Assembly: GCF_020149765.1 (NCBI RefSeq)
Contig: NZ_CP083809.1
Location: 3,410,001 to 3,474,000 of the forward strand
Direction of reading: 5' to 3'
Length of the DNA: 64,000 nt
Source of the DNA: Pantoea agglomerans
GTDB lineage: Bacteria; Pseudomonadota; Gammaproteobacteria; Enterobacterales; Enterobacteriaceae
Shown: positions 45,247 to 53,263 of the stretch, in pieces
Layout: the number at the start of each line of letters is the position of its first letter
How positions within the stretch are numbered: position 1 is the stretch's first letter
Program-made: the position numbers and the translations under genes
The notes under the pieces: model-generated
The model's input: the letters and a program-made list of their open reading frames with translations, nothing else
Databases searched by the model: none
Told to the model about the DNA's origin: nothing

Positions 45247-46233
45247 TTAGCGTTTGAGGGAGGTGAGCGCCTGTTCGATCATTTCCAGCAGCAGCGCGTT
45301 GTCGACGTGATGCAGCACATGAACCAGCGCGCCGCTGTTGTCGGGGATACCGACGTCAACGCGCAGCGGCGTGCGGTAGCGCCAGCTTTTGCCGCGCGTT
45401 GCCCCTGGACGCAGCTCAATATCCACCCGATAGTCGGTGCCGTTCGCCACGCGCTGGTTCAGCAGCCAGGCGACCACCAGGGCGTCGTGGATCCAGCTGC
45501 CCGCAAGCTGGCGGGTGCGGATAGAGTAATGGATCCACGGGCGCAGCGTGTCGCGCACAAAATGGGAGAGCGGATGATCGCTGGCGGTGATGCGCGACAG
45601 ATCCTGATGGGTCAGCAGCGTCTGGGTGGTCACATCCATCGGCACCAGGGTAACGGCCGCGCCGCTGTGCAGCACCTGATGCGCCGCCTCGGGATCGAGA
45701 CCGAAATTGGTGTCTTTGATGTAATCGTCCAGCGCAAACACGCCGCCCATTACCACAATCTCCGCCACCGCTTCCGCCATCGCCGGATAGCGCTGCAGCG
45801 CCAGGGCCACGTTGGTCAGCGGACCGATCGCCACCAGGGTGATTTCGCCGGGATTGTCGCAAATCAGCCTGCCGATAGCCTCGGCCGCGTCGTAGCCGTC
45901 CGGCGCCATCGGCATCGGCGCACGTACGCCCTGCCACAGACTGACCATATCGAGCTGCTCGACGCGGCGATCGAGCGCCGCACGCCAGGGCGCATGATCC
46001 TCTTTTAGCGCCTGCGAGGCGCCCTGCACCACCGGGATAGCCAAACCGAGGCGCACCAGCAGATCTTTTGTCACCCGCGCGCCGATATCGCTCGGCGTAT
46101 TGCCTGCGACGGTAGTGATGAGCTCCACCGACAGCGCCGGCGAAGCAAGGGCCAGCGCGATCGCCAGCCCGTCGTCGGTATTGGCGCCGGGGATACCGTT
46201 GCCCGGATCGCAGTCAATAATCACTCTTTTCAT
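45247..46233 (-). CDS. Nucleoside hydrolase (inosine-uridine preferring family)
   Basis: Cleaves the N-glycosidic bond of ribonucleosides to base plus ribose; 328 residues. The N-terminal aspartate cluster is present but in an extended form, DCDPGNGIPGANTDDGLAIA (residues 7-26), with extra residues between DPG and DD compared with the usual DxDPGxDD. ITLVAIGPLTNVALALQRYP and MGGVFALDDYIKDTNFGLDP are the family's calcium and substrate segments, and the C-terminal aspartate is in GSWIHDALVVAWLL. Substrate preference cannot be read. Its ATG overlaps the LacI gene's stop (ATGA), so the two are co-translated. Confidence 0.9.
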   Translation of the reverse strand: MKRVIIDCDPGNGIPGANTDDGLAIALALASPALSVELITTVAGNTPSDIGARVTKDLLVRLGLAIPVVQGASQALKEDHAPWRAALDRRVEQLDMVSLWQGVRAPMPMAPDGYDAAEAIGRLICDNPGEITLVAIGPLTNVALALQRYPAMAEAVAEIVVMGGVFALDDYIKDTNFGLDPEAAHQVLHSGAAVTLVPMDVTTQTLLTHQDLSRITASDHPLSHFVRDTLRPWIHYSIRTRQLAGSWIHDALVVAWLLNQRVANGTDYRVDIELRPGATRGKSWRYRTPLRVDVGIPDNSGALVHVLHHVDNALLLEMIEQALTSLKR

Positions 46234-47264
46234 ATTGTCGTCACGTTAGTTTTTACAGGCGGGGTACAGCCGCAGGATTCGCCAATTTCAAGGTAGTGCG
46301 GGAATTCGTGGAGCTTCGCCTCACCGTCCCAGTTTTGCAGCATGGCGATAGCGCAGCGCGCCATATCCGGCAGCGGCTGGCGCACGGTGGTCAAGGTCGG
46401 CACATGGAAAGCGGACTGATCGGTGCCGTTGAAGCAGACCAGCGCCACATCCTGCGGTACGCGAATGTTGCGCTCAAAGAAAGCGCGAATCGCGCCGATC
46501 GCCTGACCTTCGTTGCTGGCGAACAGCGCGCGCGGCACGCCGGGTCCGGCCAGCATGCGCTGCGCCGCCTCGTAGCCGCCCTGCCGCGTGTAGCTGGCGG
46601 GAAAGATCAGCGCCTCATCGACCGGCACCTGGTGCGCCGCCATCGCGTCGCGCCAGCCCTGAATCCGATCCTGTGCGTTAAGCATCTCCAGCGGGCCGCT
46701 GATAATGCCGACCTGCTGATAGCCGTGGCTGAGCAGATGAGCGGTGACCTGAAACGCCGCCTGCCGCTCGTCAACGCGCAGCATACTGACGCCGGGCTGC
46801 GGTTCGACGCGATCCAGCATCACAAACGGGGTACCGCTGGCCTGAATCACGTCGATATAGGGGTGACGATCGACGCTGTTGTAAAACAGGCCGTCAACCT
46901 GACGGTTCAGCAGGCTATGGATCAGCTCCAGCTCGCGCTGACGGTCGTCGCCCGCGTCGCCGAGCAGCATCACATGGCCGTGATCCAGCGAGGCCTGCAG
47001 CAGCACGTGCGCCATTGAGGCGACAAAGGTGTTGCCGATATTCGGCACAATCAGGCCGTAGGTTTTGGTGCTGCCCGACGCCAGGGCGCGCGCCACGCCG
47101 TTAGGGCGATAGCCGGTCAGCCGGATCGCTTCCAGCACGCGCTGACGCGTGCTTTCCGCTACCGGCCGCGGGCCGTTATTGATCACGTAGCTGACCACCG
47201 CCACCGAGGTGCCGGCCATTTTCGCCACGTCGCTGCGTGTCACTTTGCCTGACGGCTGTTTCAA
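46230..47264 (-). CDS. LacI/GalR-family repressor of the nucleoside hydrolase unit
   Basis: Sugar- or nucleoside-responsive repressor. HTH in VTRSDVAKMAGTSVAVVSYV, hinge helix NGVARALASGSTKTYGLIVP, periplasmic-binding-protein-like core to the end, including GIISGPLEMLNAQDRIQGWR and ALVCFNGTDQSAFHVPTLTT. I prefer a TTG start at 47264 (344 residues), because GGGAG sits eight bases upstream. A GTG at 47288 has no SD and lies beside a terminator. Coupled to the nucleoside hydrolase downstream, so the effector is plausibly a nucleoside or ribose derivative (inference). Confidence 0.87.
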   Translation of the reverse strand: MKQPSGKVTRSDVAKMAGTSVAVVSYVINNGPRPVAESTRQRVLEAIRLTGYRPNGVARALASGSTKTYGLIVPNIGNTFVASMAHVLLQASLDHGHVMLLGDAGDDRQRELELIHSLLNRQVDGLFYNSVDRHPYIDVIQASGTPFVMLDRVEPQPGVSMLRVDERQAAFQVTAHLLSHGYQQVGIISGPLEMLNAQDRIQGWRDAMAAHQVPVDEALIFPASYTRQGGYEAAQRMLAGPGVPRALFASNEGQAIGAIRAFFERNIRVPQDVALVCFNGTDQSAFHVPTLTTVRQPLPDMARCAIAMLQNWDGEAKLHEFPHYLEIGESCGCTPPVKTNVTTI

Positions 47265-47291
47265 GCTTTTAGCTCCCGATGTAAACACGAA

Positions 47292-47313
47292 AGGCCGTGA
47301 ATACTCACGGCCT
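47292..47313 (-). terminator. Terminator between the MFS and LacI genes
   Basis: Arms AGGCCGTGA (47292-47300) and TCACGGCCT (47305-47313), loop ATAC. The minus strand continues TTTCGTG. It sits 30 bases past the MFS stop, and could separate or attenuate transcription into the LacI-nucleoside hydrolase pair. Confidence 0.72.
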
Positions 47314-47343
47314 GTTCGTTAGTGCGCGGGAAGCGACGCCGCA

Positions 47344-48732
47344 CTAGATGGCGTCTTCCGGCAGATTAAGATCGCGCCCTCGCGTCTCCGGCGCCACAAA
47401 GGTCGTAAAGAAACCGATGGCCGCCATTGCGGAGAAGTAGAGCGCTATCGGCCACCAGTGGCCGCTCCAGGAGAGCATCGCCGCCGCCAGCAGCGGTGCG
47501 GTGCCGCCCGACAGAATCGAGCCCAGCTCTTTCGCTACCGCCATTTTAGTGTAGCGATGTTTAACGCCGAACAGCTCTACCCCCCATGCGGCCTGTACCC
47601 CGTAGATGCCGAGTGACGCCAGCGCCATGCCCACCACAATCACCGGGATCACGATGGCCGGTTCACGGCTGTCGAGCAGATAGAAGGCAGGCCAGGCGTA
47701 AAACATCAGCAGCAGGCAGAAGCCGCGGTAGGTGATGCGGCGGCCAAAGCGATCAGAGAGCCAGCCCGCCAGCGGGATCACCGCAAAGCCCAGCACCGAG
47801 GCGATAAAGACCGCCGTGGTGGGCACCGATTTATCGACCATCAGCACCTTTGCCACATAGCCGACCATAAAGCCCTGCGCCAGATAGGAGGGGCCGTTCT
47901 CGCCGATACGCAGGCCGACCAGCGTCCAGAAGGCGCGCGTGCGCGTCCAGAATCCGCGCCTGTCCGCCACCGGCTGCGCGCTGCGCGCCGTAGCGCGTTC
48001 CGCTTCCAGCTCCTGCTTTCTGCGTTCAAACACCGGGGTTTCGCGCAGGTGGCGGCGAATCCAGAGCGCCACCAGCGCAATCAGCACGCTGCTGAGGAAA
48101 GGAATGCGCCATCCCCAGGCGAGCAGGCTCTCTTGATCCATCTGCACGACCACCAGCCATACCAGCGCGGCGAGCAGCGTGCCGCTGTTGGAGCCTAACG
48201 CGATCACCGAAGAAACCAGCCCGCGCCGCTCAGCCGGTGCATATTCTCCCAGCATCACCGTGCCGCCGGAGAGTTCCGCGCCGGCGCCCAGCCCCTGAGT
48301 AAAACGCAGCAGCACCAGACAGGCGGGCGCCCAGACGCCGATAGCGGCATAGCTGGGTATCAGGCCGATTAAGGTGGTGGAGGCGCCCATCAGAATAATA
48401 GTGAGGACCATGACCGTCTTGCGCCCTTTTCGATCGCCGATCCAGCCGAACAGCACCGCGCCGATGGGACGCGCGATAAAGCCGACCGACCAGGTGGCGA
48501 AGCTGGAGAGCAGCGCCATTGCAGGGGTCGCCTGCGGGAAAAAGACATCGCCGAAGATAATGCCCGCCGCCAGGCCATAGAGCGCGAAATCCGCATACTC
48601 CATCGCGGTGCCCAGCCAGCAGGATAAGGTGGCGCGCCAGAAATCTTTGCGCCCGTCAGAGGTGGTCAGCCGCTCGTCGGCGGCGGAATGCAGACGCGTG
48701 GAATCGCGCTCAACGGGGTGTTGTGTCGTCAT
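47344..48732 (-). CDS. MFS transporter, MHS type (upstream of lacI-nucleoside hydrolase)
   Basis: A 462-residue major facilitator with 12 membrane segments, starting MTTQHPVERDSTRLHSAADE at 48732 behind AGGGAAAGAGT (the frame runs 20 codons further). MHS features: LGTAMEYADFALYGLAAGII, loop WIGDRKGRKTVMVLTIILMG and LLRFTQGLGAGAELSGGTVM. Same strand as, and just upstream of, the LacI and nucleoside hydrolase genes, so it may import the nucleoside-like substrate (inference). The MHS family is better known for organic acids, betaines and shikimate. Confidence 0.87.
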   Translation of the reverse strand: MTTQHPVERDSTRLHSAADERLTTSDGRKDFWRATLSCWLGTAMEYADFALYGLAAGIIFGDVFFPQATPAMALLSSFATWSVGFIARPIGAVLFGWIGDRKGRKTVMVLTIILMGASTTLIGLIPSYAAIGVWAPACLVLLRFTQGLGAGAELSGGTVMLGEYAPAERRGLVSSVIALGSNSGTLLAALVWLVVVQMDQESLLAWGWRIPFLSSVLIALVALWIRRHLRETPVFERRKQELEAERATARSAQPVADRRGFWTRTRAFWTLVGLRIGENGPSYLAQGFMVGYVAKVLMVDKSVPTTAVFIASVLGFAVIPLAGWLSDRFGRRITYRGFCLLLMFYAWPAFYLLDSREPAIVIPVIVVGMALASLGIYGVQAAWGVELFGVKHRYTKMAVAKELGSILSGGTAPLLAAAMLSWSGHWWPIALYFSAMAAIGFFTTFVAPETRGRDLNLPEDAI

Positions 48733-48983
48733 ACTCTTTCCCTGTATCAGTGATTGTGAACGCCCTTCCGTGGGACGGTTCTTTGATAGCAATCAGAACG
48801 CCCTGGATGGCGATAAACTGGTTGGCTAACCCTTATTGCGGTCAGTAAAAGATCCCCTGGTGTTGGAATCTCTCTCTTTGCCTGCGCTGCCGATGTTAAT
48901 CACCGATCGTGTAAAGCAGGCAAAGAACAAAACTTACTGAGCCATTCTCGCCTCGTCCGCTGCGAGTAATCACTGGGCGCCAG

Positions 48984-49005
48984 TTTATCTACGCGCGTAG
49001 ATAAA
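48984..49005. promoter_or_regulatory. Perfect 22-bp palindrome
   Basis: Half-site TTTATCTACGC (48984-48994) followed immediately by its exact reverse complement (48995-49005). The ends are AT-rich and the centre is CGCG, which suits a dimeric repressor. It lies 252 bp upstream of the MFS start. I could not assign a known regulator. Confidence 0.75.
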
Positions 49006-49055
49006 TCAAGTAAATTTAGCCATATCTGTTAAAAATCATACAGCCCTGCAAAAGA

Positions 49056-49069
49056 TGAAACCGATTTCA
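49056..49069. promoter_or_regulatory. LacI-family operator-like site
   Basis: TGAAACCGATTTCA: a 14-bp near-palindrome around a central CG with one mismatched pair, the typical shape of LacI/GalR-family operators. Probable target of the LacI regulator at 46230-47264, controlling the MFS gene and possibly the gene to the right. Confidence 0.55.
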
Positions 49070-49308
49070 TTGTTTAAATACAACAACTTAAAAACATAAA
49101 GAAAGATACCATCAAACCAGTATTATTCTGGACTTAACACTTTCTCTTAATAATACCCGGACGTAACCTGTCAGCGCGTAGCAAACAGCGTTATCCCCTG
49201 GAGAGATGACCAGAGGATGACAGCCCCCTCGGTTTCGTCCGGTTAAGTCAGGTTTTAACATTGCGCCGCTTTGCATTAGGCTTAAGAGCAGAACAAATGA
49301 GGAGTCCT

Positions 49309-49863
49309 GTGACCATTATCCTGATGCGACACGGCAAACCGGATCATCGCGTCGCCGGCCGGCTCAGCGCTCAGGGCCTGGCTGACTGGTGCGAGGCGTA
49401 TGATATGGCGCTGGTATGCGACATGCCGCCTCCCCGTAGCCTGACCATTGCGCGTCAGGCGTCGGTGATCGTCTGCAGCCCGCTGCCGCGCGCGCGCTCG
49501 TCGCTGACCCGTCTTGGCCTGCAGCCGAGCCACATCGATGCGCTGTTCAGCGAAATCTCGGTTCCGCTGATCGCCGCGCGTCGCCTTGAAATGCCGACTC
49601 TGCTCTGGCTGACGCTGCTGCGCATGCTGTGGCTGTGCGGCTATGCCGGCGAGAGCGAGTCGCTGCAGCGGGCGCGCGCACGCGCCGCGCGCGCCGCCGA
49701 TCGGCTGATCGCGCTGTCAGAGCAGGGCACGGTGCTGCTGCTCGGCCACGGCCTGATGAATAAAATGATCGCGCGCGAGCTGCGCAAGCGCGGCTGGCAG
49801 GCGGAAAAGCACGCCAGCAGCCGCCACTGGAGTTCCGCGATCTACCACCGCCCTTTTATCTGA
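49309..49863 (+). CDS. Histidine phosphatase superfamily protein
   Basis: A 184-residue protein with the catalytic RHG motif at the very start (IILMRHGKPDHR) and the second histidine late (GTVLLLGHGLMNKMIAREL). The phosphate-pocket arginine is probably in CSPLPRARSSLTRLG. An inserted hydrophobic helix, LLWLTLLRMLWLCGY (about 103-117), is unusual. The GTG start at 49309 has GAGGAG upstream; an ATG four codons earlier (49297) is an alternative. Substrate unknown. Convergent with a beta-propeller gene, 8-bp overlap. Confidence 0.82.
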   Translation: MTIILMRHGKPDHRVAGRLSAQGLADWCEAYDMALVCDMPPPRSLTIARQASVIVCSPLPRARSSLTRLGLQPSHIDALFSEISVPLIAARRLEMPTLLWLTLLRMLWLCGYAGESESLQRARARAARAADRLIALSEQGTVLLLGHGLMNKMIARELRKRGWQAEKHASSRHWSSAIYHRPFI

Positions 49864-50809
49864 CCAGATCGAAAAAGCTCAGCACTTCGCAGCCGGTGCC
49901 AACGCGCGGCGTCGCGATAACGCGGTTTTGCGCCAGATCGATCGCGCTCAGGGTGCCGTCGCCTTCGTTAGCGATTAGCAGCTGCTGATTATCGGGGCTG
50001 AAGCAGCCATCCATCGGCTGGTTTCCTACCGGGATATCCCCCAGCGGATTGAGCAGATCGTCGAACAGGGTGATGACGGGCTCCCGATCCCCTATCGCCA
50101 CCAGGCGCTCGCCGTTGGCGCTGAATCGCACCACCTGACAGGGTTTTTGGTGCCCCGGCAGCGCCAGCCGCTGGCGCACCCGGTGGCTCTGGCGGTCGAT
50201 AACGTAGAGACAGGGCGCATCCGCCGCGCTGGCCACCAGATAGGGATGCTTTGGCGACGCCGCAATGCCGGCGATGGGGCCTGGCAGCAGAATGGTATCG
50301 ATGACCCGCCCTTCCGCTTCACACAGATCCACGACGGTGATGCTGGCGTCCTCTTCGTTTTCAGTAAACAGCTTGCGGCCGCTGGGCGAAAGCGTCAGGC
50401 GGTGGGCGTTATGCGATGGAACAGGAATGGTTTTTTCCACGCGGTCGGTCGCCGGATCGATAACGGCCACCGCCGCGCTGTTTTCGCAGCAGAGATAAAC
50501 CTTGCCGTCGCGCCCCAGCTGGCCGCTGTGCGGCGCGCGCAGCGGCGAAAGATCGATAAAGCCGCTGATTTCGCGCTTCACCAGATCGATTACCGCCACC
50601 TTGTGACCCGGATGGGGATTGTCGCCGTGTACGCCGTCGCCGTAGATCGGCACGTAGGCTTTTTGCCAGGCCGGCAGCATTAGCAGTTCATGCGGGCGCG
50701 GCGGGAAAGCGTTGAGCTCGCGCTCAACGGCAAAGGTCTCGGGATTGAGAAACAGCACGCGGTTGCCCTGCTTATCAACCGCCAGCAGCCCGCGAGTGGG
50801 TTCAGACAT
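49856..50809 (-). CDS. Cytoplasmic YncE-like beta-propeller protein
   Basis: A 317-residue protein made of repeated blades of the YVTN/YncE type: GLLAVDKQGNRVLFLNPETF, HKVAVIDLVKREISGFIDLS, VAVIDPATDRVEKTIPVPSH, TVVDLCEAEGRVIDTILLPG, CLYVIDRQSHRVRQRLALPG and LSAIDLAQNRVIATPRVGTG, suggesting six or seven blades. No signal peptide, unlike periplasmic YncE. Start at 50809 behind AAGGAG; the frame extends 20 codons upstream. No catalytic residues could be assigned, so it may bind a ligand or a partner protein. Single gene. Confidence 0.82.
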   Translation of the reverse strand: MSEPTRGLLAVDKQGNRVLFLNPETFAVERELNAFPPRPHELLMLPAWQKAYVPIYGDGVHGDNPHPGHKVAVIDLVKREISGFIDLSPLRAPHSGQLGRDGKVYLCCENSAAVAVIDPATDRVEKTIPVPSHNAHRLTLSPSGRKLFTENEEDASITVVDLCEAEGRVIDTILLPGPIAGIAASPKHPYLVASAADAPCLYVIDRQSHRVRQRLALPGHQKPCQVVRFSANGERLVAIGDREPVITLFDDLLNPLGDIPVGNQPMDGCFSPDNQQLLIANEGDGTLSAIDLAQNRVIATPRVGTGCEVLSFFDLVR

Positions 50810-51238
50810 AGCGACTCCTTTTCTCAGTAAGCCTTCCTTAAGCGTAGACAACCGCGCCTGCGCCACCACGCCCCGATCGACACATCAGCACGGTTAACCA
50901 ACCGGAATAAACGCAATGGGAGAAGAAATAATCGCTCACCCCCTGCTGTTTCTGGAGGGCAGAGATAAAAACCAGGATTATCTTTAGCAACGGCAATAAA
51001 TAAAGCGAAGCACCGCCTTAATTAAATATAAGGCAGACGGTAAGGCGATAAACGACAATTTCACCTCTCGCATTCCGGATTATCTGAAATTCAGCAAAAG
51101 TCGTAGCGCGCATATAAATAATGCTTTATTAAATCAGTGAAGAGTTTTTATACACAATCGTGAGGAAATGAATGCGCGCGCTGCGCTACGCCTCATGGGG
51201 GACACTTCCGCCGCAATAATCACAATAACAGGTGCATC
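50810..51238. other. Intergenic region upstream of the glycosyltransferase gene
   Basis: A 429-bp AT-rich gap. It has a small dyad GCCTTA/TAAGGC (51015-51034) followed by another TAAGGC at 51041-51046. Promoter-like AT-rich sequence around 51110-51160 may drive the glycosyltransferase gene. No gene supported. Confidence 0.55.
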
Positions 51239-52252
51239 ATGAATCAACACGCTCAACGTCCTGCACACTCCCTCTGGCGCAGCTGGAAACGCGTCTCTTT
51301 CAGCAGTCAAATGCTGTGGCAGAAAAAAAAGCACAGCGCCCTTTCTGCGCCGGAATATGACGCCAGCCAGGAGGAGAATCTGGTGATCCTCTCCGCGGAA
51401 AAAGCGCCTGCGGCGATCCCGAAAACCATCTGGATGGTCTGGCTCGACGACACGCTGCCGCCCTCGCTGCGCCTGAATATCAACCAGCTGCGCCAGGACA
51501 ATCCCGACCATACGCTGCATCTGGTGACGCAGAGCACCCTGGCGCAGTGGCTGCCGGAGATGACCTTTATCTCCGCCGATCTGACGCCTGCGCATAAAAG
51601 CGAAATTATCCGGCTGGAGCTGCTGCACCGCTTTGGCGGCATCGGCATCGACTGCGGCACGCTGTTATTTGAGAAGCTCGACTGGGTACACCAGGTTCAG
51701 CAGGATAAGCCGATGGACGTTATTGGCTATTACCGCGAGAACAGCACGCTTAATTTCCTGTCGCCGGTTATCGAAGGCTGGTTTATCGCCGCTGCGCCGG
51801 GCAACGCCTTTATTCGCGAATGGCTGAAACAGCTGGCCCCGATTAAAAACCTCGGCGTGCAGAACTATATTAACGAGCTGAAAAAGCGCGACGACTATCC
51901 GCTTATCGTGCAGAAAATTCATCACCCGGCGCAGGCGCTGCTGTCGCTGGCGCAGCAGGTGGCGGTAAAAGAGTATCGCCGCGTGAATCTTCACCTGCGC
52001 AAAGCGGACGCTAACGCCTGGTTTTATCAGCAGCTGCACGCCGGCAACAGCGACGCGTTCGCCTGTTCGGTGCTGTTTCGTCAGCGGCCGCAAACGCCGC
52101 CGCCGGTTATCCGCCTGAGCGGCGACGAGCGGCTGCACCTCGACTTTAATCTGCGCATCGGCCTCTATAACCGCGCCAGCCTGCTGGGCGAGATGATGCT
52201 GGCGCCGACGCAGCTGGCGCTGTCGTCAGGCGTCGACAAAGCGCGCGCGTAG
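51239..52252 (+). CDS. Capsular polysaccharide synthesis-type glycosyltransferase
   Basis: A 337-residue protein related to glycosyltransferases with a DXD-like motif (Gly_transf_sug / Caps_synth group). The N-terminal core IPKTIWMVWLDDTLPPSLRL (about 61-80) is the family signature, followed by LTPAHKSEIIRLELLHRFGG then IGIDCGTLLFEKLDW, where IDCG replaces the canonical YxDxD block. No signal peptide or membrane segment, so it acts in the cytoplasm. No polysaccharide cluster is nearby, so the acceptor is unknown. AGGTG precedes the ATG. Its 3' end overlaps the LysR gene's 3' end by 27 bp. Confidence 0.82.
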   Translation: MNQHAQRPAHSLWRSWKRVSFSSQMLWQKKKHSALSAPEYDASQEENLVILSAEKAPAAIPKTIWMVWLDDTLPPSLRLNINQLRQDNPDHTLHLVTQSTLAQWLPEMTFISADLTPAHKSEIIRLELLHRFGGIGIDCGTLLFEKLDWVHQVQQDKPMDVIGYYRENSTLNFLSPVIEGWFIAAAPGNAFIREWLKQLAPIKNLGVQNYINELKKRDDYPLIVQKIHHPAQALLSLAQQVAVKEYRRVNLHLRKADANAWFYQQLHAGNSDAFACSVLFRQRPQTPPPVIRLSGDERLHLDFNLRIGLYNRASLLGEMMLAPTQLALSSGVDKARA

Positions 52253-53143
52253 CCAGTGCGTAAAGGTGGTGACCGCGCGCGGCACCTGCGCGGCGTAAGG
52301 CCTGACGATCCAGAGCTTCTCCGCAAAGGCCTCTACGGCTCGCCAGCGCGGCAGCACCTGCTGCAGCGCGCCGGAGGCGAGCGCCTCGCGGGCGCTGAAG
52401 TCCGGCAGCATAGCGATGCCCAGCCCCTGTAGCGCCGCATCGCGTATCGACTCGCTGTTGTTGGTGGCGAAACTGCCCTGCACCCTCACCTCTACCCGCT
52501 CCTGCGCCGCGTCGGCGAAGGTCCAGCGCGGGGTTTCCACGCCGCGCGGATAGTATAAGCAGTTGTGCTGCGCCAGCTGATGCGGCGTCTGCGGCTCGCC
52601 GTGCGCCGCCAGATAAGCGGGCGAGGCCACCAGCAGCGTGCGCGTATCGCACAGCGGCAGCGCGACGTGCGTTTCCGGCAGCGTGCTGCTGTGGCGAATC
52701 GCCAGGTCAAATCCTTCGCTGCTGAGGGAAACAATGCGATCGGTCACATCGAGCTGCAGCCGGATATGCGGCCAGGCGCGCAGGAAATCCCCGACGAGCG
52801 GCACCAGCTGCTGGCGCGCAAAAGCCACCGGCGCGGTCACTCTCACCAGGCCGCGCACCGGCCCGGCGGCGTCGCGCACGCCAAAAAAGCTCTGCTCGAT
52901 ACGCGCGAACGGGTCGCGCAGCTCCTCCACCAGCTTTTCGCCTGCCGCCGTCAGCCGCACGCTGCGCGTGGTGCGCTGCACCAGCGCCGTGCCCGCCGCC
53001 AGCTCCAGCTCTTTGATCTTTTGGCTCATCGCCGCTTTGCTCACCTCAAGCCGCTCTGCCGCGCGGGTAAAGCTGCCCTGCTCCGCCAGCACCAGCAGCC
53101 AGTGCAGATGGATCCAGAGCGCGTCCGTTTTTATCTCTTTCAT
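52226..53143 (-). CDS. LysR-family transcriptional regulator
   Basis: A 305-residue LTTR. The HTH at the N-terminus is LHWLLVLAEQGSFTRAAERL then EVSKAAMSQKIKELE, and the effector domain (about 95-300) carries GLVRVTAPVAFARQQLVPLV and the FDLAIRHSSTLPETHVALPL block typical of the PA0477/DmlR-like group. The start at 53143 matches the family N-terminus (MKEIKTDALWIHLHWL); ATG codons exist 10 codons upstream. Divergent from a tautomerase gene that it probably controls. Confidence 0.92.
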   Translation of the reverse strand: MKEIKTDALWIHLHWLLVLAEQGSFTRAAERLEVSKAAMSQKIKELELAAGTALVQRTTRSVRLTAAGEKLVEELRDPFARIEQSFFGVRDAAGPVRGLVRVTAPVAFARQQLVPLVGDFLRAWPHIRLQLDVTDRIVSLSSEGFDLAIRHSSTLPETHVALPLCDTRTLLVASPAYLAAHGEPQTPHQLAQHNCLYYPRGVETPRWTFADAAQERVEVRVQGSFATNNSESIRDAALQGLGIAMLPDFSAREALASGALQQVLPRWRAVEAFAEKLWIVRPYAAQVPRAVTTFTHWLRARFVDA

Positions 53144-53152
53144 CAGGCATTG

Positions 53153-53166
53153 TTCACTATATTGAA
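53153..53166. promoter_or_regulatory. Candidate LysR box
   Basis: TTCA-CTATAT-TGAA (53153-53166), an AT-rich short dyad with T-N11-A character in the LysR/tautomerase intergenic region. It is close to the LysR start, so it would act mainly on autoregulation. Confidence 0.35.
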
Positions 53167-53263
53167 TAATCATTTCAGCAGGCGCGCTTTTTCTTTGCTG
53201 GCCAACGCGTCAGGATAGTTGTCACAGCACAGATAGATTACGCCCTCAACAGGAGAAAAAGCG

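Larger units (their letters stand above)
48733..49308. other. Divergent intergenic region with two dyads
   Basis: A 576-bp noncoding stretch, AT-rich in its centre (49000-49150), between the minus-strand MFS gene and the plus-strand phosphatase-like gene. It contains a perfect 22-bp palindrome and a LacI-type operator (listed separately). No small gene was supported. Confidence 0.65.

Noticed and set aside
49131-49250. Scattered complementary heptamers (ACTTAAC/GTTAAGT, CCGGACG/CGTCCGG) as a structured RNA
   Set aside because: Arms are not collinear in a way that forms one stable fold; likely chance in a long gap.
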